From assembly GCA_037179515.1 (NCBI GenBank), contig JAXCGZ010002328.1, positions 1 to 30,000 on the forward strand: DNA of 30,000 nt. The letters are read 5' to 3'. The notes under the pieces were generated by a model. It made no database searches, was not told where the DNA came from, and saw nothing but the letters and a program-made list of their open reading frames with translations. Positions within the stretch are counted from its first letter, which is position 1. Each line of letters opens with the position of its first letter. The stretch comes from Halocaridina rubra (lineage: Eukaryota > Arthropoda > Malacostraca > Decapoda > Atyidae). Below, piece after piece: positions 21,036 to 30,000 of the stretch. The position numbers were made by a program, and so were the translations under genes.

Positions 21036-22464
21036 GGTCCACGTGATTGTGTTCAGTGTCAAACAGAACTTGCCAAAGAGGAAAAACTTGTTGTTACTTA
21101 TTTAGAAAGATGTCATCAAACCCTAACAGAAAGACTTGGAAGATATAATAGGAAATATGAAGAATATGTCGAGGATAAGCACCTTAAGAGGGATTCTGAA
21201 GAGGAAGATATAGAACATGACAATCTAGCTAAAACAGTAAATTATATTAGCTTAGCTGTTAGGAACTACGAAGAGTACTAGAGCTCCTAGTTCCAAGAGT
21301 TCAAGTCCCCCCAGTGGACAACCCACACCTAGAGTTCCTGAAGTAAAAATCCACAGTTGTCTGGAAACTATGATGAATAGAACGAGTTTTGGGATACGTT
21401 TGATAGCTTAGTACATGGTACTTCTATGCCAACTATGACAAAGTTTACCATCTTGAGAAATGCCTTTAATGGAGATGCCAAAGACATCGCAAAGGGATAT
21501 CCTGTTGTTAGTGAGAGTTATGATGAATGCATTCAACAGCTACAAGCAGTTTATGCCAGCAAGGACAGGATTGTACTAAATTGCATGAGGAAATTGGTTA
21601 AAATACCAACTCCTTCTTCTAATTATTCATCATTTATTAAGTTCAAGCAGGATGTAGAATCCATTACTCGAAGTTTGAAAAATTATAGAGACATGAAGAA
21701 CACTGATTGGGTGATTTCAGAAATCGTGGTTATGAAATTTCCAGAGGATGTAGAGAACTGATATTAGCATGAAACTGACACAGAATATCCTACATTTGAA
21801 ACTCTCTTGAAGGAGCTTGGAAAATATGTATATCGTATAGACGGCAACAACACTAAAGAAAAACACAAAGGTGAGACTCAAATCTCTCAGAAAAATGTGA
21901 CCCAATCCTATAAAAAAAGTGTAAGTAGTTATGGTGCTGTTGAAAAAAGGGATAAATAGTAAATTAGACTGTGTATTCTGTTGTTGGCAAAGTCATAAGT
22001 CTAAACAGTGTAATAAAGCAGTTTGTATACATGAACACAGATACAAATTGAGAGATAGTAACAAATGTCTGAGATAAACTCAGTCAGGGCAATATGCAAA
22101 TAAATATCACACTCAGTTAAACTGCAACAAGTGTAAGAAAAATAGTCATCATTCAGCCTTGTGTTACAAACAAGAATCAAAGTTTCGTAGAAGGTTTGAA
22201 GAGTCTACATTTCTGGATGAACAGTCAGAAAATTGCTCAAAATTAATAGATGAGTCGAGCAATGAGCAAGAACATTCATACTCAGAAAGGGATAAGAAAC
22301 ATGTTGGTGTGATGACTATGAATGCAGTTCAAAGGCATATGGTGAAGCTGACATTACCTTCACGAGCTCTGCCTACCGCTAGTGGAAAAATAAGCCGTTC
22401 AATTAGAAGTCTTTGGGTAAGCACTAGGGTGTTCTTTGATACAGGTTCCCAGTGTTCCTGGTAA
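21036..22464 (+). pseudogene. BEL/Pao-type gag and start of aspartic protease, degenerate
   Basis: Gag packages the element RNA; protease matures the polyprotein. From 21036 the frame reads GPRDCVQCQTELAKEE and an acidic helical region. SGNYDE and EFWDTFDSLVHGTS (about 21359-21423) then match the core of BEL/Pao gag (DUF1759-like), continuing through LRNAFNGDAKDIAKG. Stops lie at 21279, near 21384, at 21759, 21765 and near 21957. After a frameshift near 21958 come two zinc-knuckle-like motifs: an imperfect one (CVFCCWQSHKSKQC, from 21970) and a good C-x2-C-x4-H-x4-C (CNKCKKNSHHSALC, about 22123-22164). The protease motif FFDTGSQCSW follows at about 22434, then a stop. RT, RNase H, integrase and 3' LTR are missing. 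The true start codon upstream of 21036 cannot be fixed. Confidence 0.85.
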
Positions 22465-22479
22465 CAGTAAGTGGAACAG

Positions 22480-24330
22480 ATGTTGCAGTGCCAATAATCG
22501 GGATATGAAACGGTCAGAAATAATACTGGAAATCAGAGAACAGCGAGAAGGGGTTAAGAATAAGCGGGGATATTGGCCAACAGAGCCTTGTGTCAGACTC
22601 TGTCAAAAACCTTAGAGATATCAAGGGCAACGGCAAAGGATTCACCATAGTTCACCATATAGGATGACCTTCCACTTGCTTAAGCTGTACTGGTGATCAG
22701 AGATAAGCGAGTCAGATTCAAGACATTTCAAGAAGTGAAAATTGATCAGTGTTTCAAAAACTTTATCGATAGAAGAATTTAGCGCAATAGGTCGGTAGTT
22801 TGAATGAATAGAGCAGTCACCCTTCTTAGGAGCAGATTGAACTAGAGAATACTTCCAATATAAAGGTTAGATACTGATTGATAGAATGTGGTGAAAAAGA
22901 TGGCAAAGCACGGGAGCTAGTTCATTGGGAAACTCCTTAAGAAAACCTGAAGGGTTACCATCGGGACTAGATGCCTTGTTCGTCTTTAACGAGCGAAAAT
23001 CCCATGAACTTTGTCTGAAGAAAGGTTTAATGAGGGCATAAGGTTAAAGAGAGGTTAAGAGTGAGGGACAGGTGCGGTGAAATCGTTTACAGGAGAGTTG
23101 GTAGAAAAATGAGAACCAAAGAGAGTGGTTTTGTCAACGGGAGAGAAAGTTTTAGAACCATCAGAACGAATGAGAAGGGGGAAAGGTTGAGTTATAGAAG
23201 GGTTTGCAGAGGTGTTTGGCTAAGGACCAGAAACATTTATCAGTGGGAGAGGAGTTAAGGCCGTCAAATTTCCTTCTTATAAAGGAAACTTTAGACCTAC
23301 GAAATTGAGGAGTCCAGTGATTTCTAGCTGTAAGACAAATAGAGCGACGTATATCAGGAAAGGCTTGGTACAATCGGTGAGCCTGATTCCTGGCCTGAAT
23401 ACTCATGAAACAGGCACAGTGAAGCCAAGGATTAGGTGAAGAAAAGTTTACATGAGGAGGGGATAAATGCCTTCAATCCTGAGTTAATGGTCTCGGGAAC
23501 TTCTAGGGCTACCTGATCAAGGTTGCGTTACCAAAAGCAGTGGTCATCCCATGGGAAGCCAAAAAGGAAATTACGCAAATCTTCACATTGGGTATGCTGA
23601 AAGTGCCAATGGTGGTACTGCGTGGAAGGAATGATAGAGGGGTACTGAAAATTATAGAGATTGAAATTGCAGAGTTGCCAGATTTTCCAAGAGAGAAAAT
23701 CTTAGAATATGAGTAGCTTGGAGGATTAGAAGTAAGAAAAAGGTTATGAGTGTTGGCTGCATGTTTGCATCGATCGGGAACGCTGGTACTTTGTTTGGAT
23801 AATCTGCTTCAAATCATGAGTAGTTGAGAAAGCACGGATTTTACTTCCTCCCACATCAGTGTGAGAGGGATTAAGAAACTCACTGCAGTGTACACTGAAG
23901 ACCCCAATATAGAGGTCTTCAGCATGTGTGTGAGAAGAACTCATGGCAAGAGGACAGATATTGAAAGAAAGACTCAAATTCAGTGGAGTTTGGAGAACAG
24001 AAGCACAAGAAAAGGAATATAGTGGTAGTGGAGAGACAGATTTTTAGCCAGAGAACATCAGAGTCAGGAGAATTAAAGTTCAAGAGCCTTACACTAGGAG
24101 TGTTAGTATTGCAGTAGGCACAGACCCCACCTTTGGAATGGAAACGAGAATGCAGGTTAACAGTGAGGTATTTGAAATGGGTTAGTGAAAGCACGACTAG
24201 ACAGCTGGGTATCAAAGAGAAGGAGGAGGTTAGGGAGGGATGTGACCATGTCCTGTTCCATTGACAAAAGAATTGGGTTCAGGCCGCGAATGTTAGAAAA
24301 GTGAAGAGTAAAAGAAGTAGATCTCTCAGT
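22480..24330 (-). pseudogene. Jockey-like non-LTR element, endonuclease and partial RT, minus strand
   Basis: Read from 24330 downwards: endonuclease start SNIRGLNPILLSMEQ (about 24300), LLLFDTQLSS (Asp replaces the usual catalytic Glu of ETQLS), LYIGVFSVHCSEFL (about 23910, where the family usually has GDFN, so Asp and Asn are lost) and DVGGSKIRAF. A linker follows (KCFWSLAKHL, about 23230). The RT fingers and palm come next: SSPDGNPSGFLKEF (about 22960), WKYSLVQSAPKKGD (about 22850), NYRPIALNSSIDKVFE (22800-22750), DHQYSLSKW, and, after a frameshift, VALDISKVFDRV (motif A, about 22610). The frame decays near 22490, before motif B is clear and well before the YADD/FADD box. Several frameshifts and stops are present. 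It abuts the BEL/Pao remnant tail-to-tail. The family looks like jockey-group elements common in decapods. Confidence 0.85.
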
Positions 24331-24394
24331 ATGTGCAAAGTTAAGGGCAGAATCGTTACTGCCACCAAGCATGTCTACCCTCACGTCAATTGTG

Positions 24395-25335
<941 letters not shown>

Positions 25336-25338
<3 letters not shown>

Positions 25339-25944
25339 TCAATATGACGAGAAACACGTGAATATTCTGAATAGGAGATGGATATGGCTACAAAAGGAAA
25401 TTAAAAGAAATTTTGATATCCTTTGGAATTTCAAGTTTATTACTAGTTTTCAGAGGAATCTGAATTGTACAAACAAATGATGCGATATATATACATACAG
25501 AAAACAAGAGAAAAAAAGGAAATTCTTAACCCATCATCGTAAGTCGAGTAAAAGACAATGCCGCCATATGTTATATTAGTTTATTGGGGTGTGAATACCA
25601 AGAAAATAAAATACGGTCAATGGTTGGAGGAAATGAGACACATATAACATTGCTGAAAATAGTAGTAACAATTAACAGAACACACTAAATAATAATAATA
25701 ATAATAAAAGTAATGATAATAATAATAATAGTAATAATAATAGTAACAATAATAATAATGATGATAATAATAATACATATAATAATCATAGATGTAATAC
25801 TAACCAAAAATGAATATAACAACAGTACAACAATAAAGAAAAATAAAGATGTAAAGAGTTGGTTCTATTTCTTATAAGTTATCTACGTTTTAGTTTGTTT
25901 ATTGTTCCCTTTTTTGGGGGGGAAAATATCTTCCTATCATATAT
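25336..25944. other. Intergenic sequence with imperfect (AAT)n
   Basis: No coding remnant recognised. An interrupted (AAT)n tract, with AAC, ATG and AGT variants, spans about 25688-25790; its impurity suggests it is older than the other (AAT)n tracts. Confidence 0.55.
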
Positions 25945-26306
25945 TGAACACATTCTATCTGAATGCTTTTTTGTTCACATTACAGTTTCTCCCAACCTCA
26001 CTCATTGACAGTGTAATTGTGTGGCCTAGGTTGGAGTCTCGGTCGCTGTAAAATATGATTCTTGTTTTCACTTATGGTAATGCGCTTACTTGATTTTTGT
26101 TGATCCCTAATTGGATTGAGATTTGAATTAAATGGGATAACGATGCCACGAGTGAAGTTGGGAGAAACTGTAATATGGACAAAAAGACATTCAGATAGAA
26201 TACGTCCATTCCTAGGATAGAACTAAAGCTGTATAAGGTTGGTTTCTCTATAAGACCTTCCAGGGTGTAGTTGGTAGCGACTTGACTCCATAACTAAGTA
26301 TCCTAG
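25945..26306 (+). repeat. Third, old copy of the tRNA-like unit, rearranged
   Basis: Two parts in opposite orientation. 25945-26007 matches the body of the unit on the minus strand (ATTCTATCTGAATGC... then CCCAACCTCACTC). From about 26013 the sequence matches the plus strand, starting at the anticodon-loop position (GTAAT) and continuing through a decayed B box (GGTTGGAGTCT), the full body (GCCACGAGTGAAGTTGGGAG, about 26145) and a second tRNA-like segment at 26255-26306. That segment has the canonical-looking GGGTGTAGTTGGTAGCGAC but is cut off before the B box, where the jockey-like fragment begins. Identity to the array is clearly lower than that of the 11771-12180 copies. Confidence 0.78.
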
Positions 26307-26311
26307 ATTTT

Positions 26312-26770
26312 CTCTCTTCTTCACGTTTTTGCCGACGAATTTACTCATCATTTTTCTCTGCCTCATTTTTAACAGCATTCATTTTCTACTCGTAATGAGT
26401 CTTGCATCATGCTTTCCCATGCTCTCATCTTCGATTTGGAGAAGGTATCTGAGAGGGGATCCAAAATTTAGTTATATTTAATGTTTCCGAGACACACTCT
26501 GGCTACCTCTTTATCTTCTTCTCCTCCTGATAGCCCTATTGTCTTTGAAACTAACGAAATTTTCTTTTCTTTCTATTAATATATTTTGATTCCTTACAGC
26601 CCCTAACTGGTCTTGGAGGAATCAGAGTCCAAATTTCTAAATTTCCATCCTAAAAAATGGGGTTCAGTATCGTTTTCGTCATTACTTTATCTCTTTACAG
26701 TTACTCAAAATCAGTAAAGGCCTTAACCATCCCTGCTTAGAATATTGCTTGCACATCTGGGATGCTTTTC
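26312..26770 (+). pseudogene. Jockey-like RT, C-terminal piece, plus strand
   Basis: Starts at the RT catalytic box, here HVFADEFTHH (about 26323-26350; the usual second Asp of FADD is Glu). It continues with SHALIFDLEKVSERGS (about 26416-26463), a frameshift, LVIFNVSETHSG, then DSPIVFETNEI (about 26528-26560), and ends with NHPCLEYCLHIWDAF (about 26727-26769). This corresponds to the part of the jockey-like protein downstream of what survives at 22480-24330. It carries stops and at least two frameshifts and is cut at its 3' end by the second RTE-like element. Confidence 0.78.
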
Positions 26771-26999
26771 AGTGCTGATCCCAAGCCCGGATATATGGGG
26801 AGGGTTGACGTCAGGAAGGGCATCCGGTCTTAAAATCCCTGCGAACACCCATGAAATGGAAGCTGTTGATGTACCGATGACCGCTAGGGCTTACTTCATA
26901 GGTGACGTGCAGATACATTATCCTAACTCTGTGAGAAATAGGCAAGGGCTACAGCATCCAAGGCGTGTGCAGTTAATGAAGTGAGCCCCAAAATCCATT

Positions 27000-27740
27000 A
27001 GAATTCGCACCCTGAACGATGGTACTATGACAGGACGTCGAAGAGTAGTTGTAGATAAGTTGGAGAGAAGGATATCCAAAACTTATATGTACTGGAGACA
27101 AGATGGAAGGGAAACTAAGCTGTAGATATTGATGCGGGATATAAACTTTTCTACATTGGATGCACAGAGCGAGGAAGAAATGGAGTTGGAATGATTCTAA
27201 CTGGAGAGATCAAGAGCCGTGTAATTGTAAAGAAAAGATTGAGTGATAGAATAATACCTGTGAAATTAGATTGGGATGGAGAGGCTCTGAATATTATCAG
27301 CCTGTATGCACCTCAGTCAGGAGGTTCAGAAGAGGAAAAAGATAATTTTGGGAGACAGTTTGATTGGGAAAAGATAGATATTCCAAATGGAGAACCACTT
27401 TTGATAGGAGGGGACTTAAATGAGCATCTGGGAAGAATTATCCAGGCTTGGGAAAGGATACATGGAGGATAGGCGTTAGGTGATCGGAATGTAGATGGCG
27501 AAAGGATTATGGACTTTGCTGTGGCATTTGATATGGCATTAGTTAACACTTTTTTCGAGAAACAGGTAAGGTGTCTTACAACCTATAAATGTGGTGCAAG
27601 AATCACAAATTGACTTCGTATTATGCAGAAGAATAAATCTGAAAGAAATAAGAAACTGTAAGGTATTTCCAGGAGAATCTGTGACACCCCAGCTTAGAGT
27701 TTTGACATATGATTGGAACTGGAAGGCTACAACAAGAGGT
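27000..27740 (+). pseudogene. Second RTE-like element, AP endonuclease domain
   Basis: Scattered frames hold endonuclease motifs: TLNDGTMTGRRRVVVDKLER (about 27012), then IISLYAPQSGGSEEEKDNF (about 27294-27350), LLIGGDLNEHLG (about 27400-27435, Asp and Asn kept), SQIDFVLCRR (about 27603) and VTPQLRVLTYDWNWK (about 27680-27724). In the last motif the residue where this type of protein usually has His is Leu. The segment with the catalytic Glu (QETRW-type motif) is not readable around 27090-27130. The domain is inactive. Confidence 0.75.
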
Positions 27741-29724
27741 AGGCAAGAAATGATCCCTAGGATAAGGTGATGGAAACTGAAAGAACCAGAATATATAGAT
27801 AGATTCTTTGAGAAAGTATTAATTAAACTTGGCACTTGGGATTACGAGGACGTGGATGTGTGGTGGGAAGAAAATCCAAGTGTATTGAGATGAGTGGTAA
27901 ATGTAGTTCTAGGAATGTCAACAAGAAGAGGCCAAGTAGATAAAGAAACTTGTTGGTGGAATACTTTTGTACAAGAGAAAATCGAGATGAAGAGAAAGGC
28001 AATAAAAAGGTATGATGAGACAGGGGCAAATGAAGATAAGGAGAAATGGAAAGTGGCAAAGAAGGAAGCAAATGTGGCAGTGGCACAGGCTATGCAACAA
28101 AGGATATTACTCATATAAAGCAGGTAAAGAATGAGGAAGGGGCTGTAATGTGTAGCTCAAGTGACATCAAGGGTAGGTGGAAACAGTATTTTGAGAGATT
28201 GCTAAATGAGGAGAATCCAAGAACTATTATTATAAATGGAGCACCAAATTAGGAATTATAAAAGATATAGAAAGAGGGGAAGTCAGCTTTAGCTTGGGAA
28301 AATTGAAAAATGGGAAAGCTACAGGCCAAGACGAGATCCCAGTAGAAGATTGGAAATGCTTAGGGAAATTTGGAATTTATATGCTATGGGATCTGATGAG
28401 AATGATACATCGGAAAGAAAAGGTGCCGATGGAATGGAGAAAAAACTTTCCCATACCATTATTCAAGGAGAAAGGGGATGCTCAATATTGCAATAATACC
28501 TGGTGGCAATCAAACTAATTTTGCACAATATGGAGATATGGGAAAGGATTATAGAACATAGGAAAAGGGAAGAGACAATGATTGTGGAAGAGCAGTTTGG
28601 ATTTATGCAAGGTAGAAGCACATCTGATACAATTTTTGCCGTAAAACAGATTATGGAAAAATAATGAGAAGGCCCAAAGAAACTGTATATAGCATTTATA
28701 GATTCAGAAAAAGCCTATGATAGAGTCCCACAGCAAGAGATATGGAGATGTGAGAGAGAGAGAGGAACATCCAAGAAATATGTTAGAGTATATAAAGATA
28801 TGAATGAAGGAGCATGCACACAAATAAGGACTAGTGTTGGATTGACAGAGGAATTTGTAGTAGGGGTTGGGCTACATTTGGGATTGCCATTGAGCCCATA
28901 TTTATTTAATATAATAATGGATGTAGCTACCGAATGAATAAGGGGGCGGGCACCGTGGTGTAAGTACTTTGCTGATGATGTAGTGTTGTGTGATAAGACA
29001 AGAGAGAGAGTGGAGAGGAAGTTGGATATATGGAGAAAGGCATTGGAAAGTAGAGAGCCGAAAATCAGTAGAACAAAACCAGAGTGCATGTCTTGTCACC
29101 CCACCAATCAGTTGGGCGCCATACATTTACAGAAAGATTTAGTGAAGAGGGCAGAAAAATCCAAGTACCTCGGTTCATATGTGGAGGAAAATGTAGAACT
29201 CTAGGTGGAGGTAAACAGCAGAATCCAATCAGGATGGAACAACTGGAAAAGGGTATCTGGAGTGTTGTGATCGGAGGATAAATCTTAAACTGAAGTGGAA
29301 AGTGCATAAAACTGAAGTAAGACCTGCAATGACATATGGAGCAGAAACCTATCCCAAGGAGATATCTTATAAAAAGAAAATGAATGTGGTAGAAAAGAGG
29401 ATGCTTAGATGGATGGTCGAAATCAAAAGAAATGATAGAATTGGAAATGATTTAGTAAGAGGAACAGCTTAAGCTATAGAAGTGTCTGAGAAATTCTATG
29501 AAAAGAGGCTTCACTGGTTCGGACATGTCATGAGGCTGGATCAGGAGTATGTTGGGAGGAGAATGCTGGAGATGGAGGTGCCAGGTAAAAGGAGGAGGGG
29601 GAGACGAAGGTGAAGGTGAATTGAGTGTGCTACATCTGATTTGGAACAAAAAGATATTACATTAGATGACGTCGAAAATAGGAATCGTTGGAAACAGCTT
29701 TCCAGAAATAGCGACCCTGCATGA
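27741..29724 (+). pseudogene. Second RTE-like element, linker, RT and C-terminal region
   Basis: Linker remnants (DKETCWWNTFVQEKIEMKRK, about 27939) lead into KVAKKEANVAVAQAMQQ (about 28053). The sequence then jumps to KDITHIKQVKNEEGAVMCSS (about 28098), as if roughly 40 codons were deleted. RT motifs follow: ATGQDEIPVEDWKCLG (about 28318), EEQFGFMQGRSTSDT (about 28590), YIAFIDSEKAYDRVP (about 28687, motif A), LSPYLFNIIMDV (about 28890, motif B) and YFADDVVLCDKT (about 28965, motif C with both Asp). Then come KYLGSYVEENVEL (about 29163), MTYGAET (about 29332) and HWFGHVMRLD (about 29512), which identifies the RTE type. Stops and frame changes occur throughout (for example TGA in ATE*IRGRAP near 28935). 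Confidence 0.8.
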
Positions 29725-29906
29725 GCGAGAAAGCTGTTGTGGAAGAAGAAAGAAAAGAATGACTAATTGTGACACGTTAAACTGTCCAACAACAGCGAAA
29801 TTTGCTTTTTTCATATTGTTTTTTTTTCCTTCATAAAGTAGTGAATTTTATTTTATAATTTACTTTAATGATTAATAGATATAATGCCTACTAATGTGGT
29901 AATTAT

Positions 29907-29920
29907 TACAATTATTATTA

Positions 29921-30000
<80 letters not shown>
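29907..30000. repeat. (ATT)n microsatellite running off the window
   Basis: (ATT)n with a CAA interruption and one TCA near its start is pure from about 29932 and continues beyond the last base. As (AAT)n on the minus strand it is the same motif as the tracts flanking the first RTE-like element. Confidence 0.95.

Larger units (their letters stand above)
26772..29757 (+). mobile_element. Second RTE-like non-LTR retrotransposon, degenerate
   Basis: About 3 kb, of a different family from the 13566-16898 element. The leader includes GTCAGGAAGGGCATCCGGTC (26810-26829). Endonuclease, linker, RT and C-terminal RTE region follow in order, all on the plus strand, with many stops, frameshifts and at least one internal deletion. 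The C-terminal coding end is near 29724 (SRNSDPA then TGA), followed by a short A-rich tail to about 29757. Protein motifs are described in the two entries that follow. Confidence 0.82.

Overview
This window is intergenic DNA from a repeat-rich animal genome. I found no host protein-coding gene. The retroelement families (RTE-like, CR1/L2-like, a jockey-like family, Penelope-like and BEL/Pao) together with kilobase-scale (AT)n, (AAT)n, (CT)n and (CA)n tracts fit a decapod crustacean, possibly a penaeid shrimp. That assignment is from recall of family resemblance, not from a database search.

Layout. 1-3006: a tandem array of a 272-bp unit, each with a tRNA-like segment carrying Pol III A-box-like and B-box sequences. 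The array runs on the minus strand up to 1321, then turns head-to-head and runs on the plus strand to 3006. 3007-6600: a 3.3-kb nearly pure (AT)n tract passing into (GT)n and (ATGT)n. 6601-10266: AT-rich DNA with one (CA)n block and no recognisable gene. 10267-11325: a second long (AT)n. 11590-12183: older, diverged copies of the 272-bp unit, again ending against (AT)n (12184-12477). 12478-13129 (minus): 3' part of a Penelope-like element with a GIY-YIG endonuclease. 13130-13565: (AAT)n. 13566-16898: an almost full-length but dead RTE-like element, followed by (AAT)n to 17066. 17955-20117: a CR1/L2-like element interrupted by an insertion that ends in (AT)n. 20139-22464: 5' part of a BEL/Pao LTR element with a candidate very short LTR, primer-binding-site-like sequence, gag and the start of protease. 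22480-24330 (minus): 5' two-thirds of a jockey-like element. 24395-25335: (GT), (CT) and (AT) tracts. 25945-26306: a third, older copy of the tRNA-like unit. 26312-26770: C-terminal reverse transcriptase piece of the same jockey-like family. 26772-29757: a second, different RTE-like element, degenerate. 29907-30000: (ATT)n running off the end.

Every coding remnant carries stops, frameshifts or altered catalytic residues, so nothing here is likely to be autonomously mobile. The feature that stands out is the tRNA-like 272-bp unit. Its 3' end abuts (AT)n at two independent loci, it occurs in opposed orientations at three loci, and it has been amplified into a near-perfect giant palindrome whose copies are identical apart from homopolymer length. 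It may be an undescribed tandem, foldback, non-autonomous element. An assembly or read foldback artefact must be excluded first.
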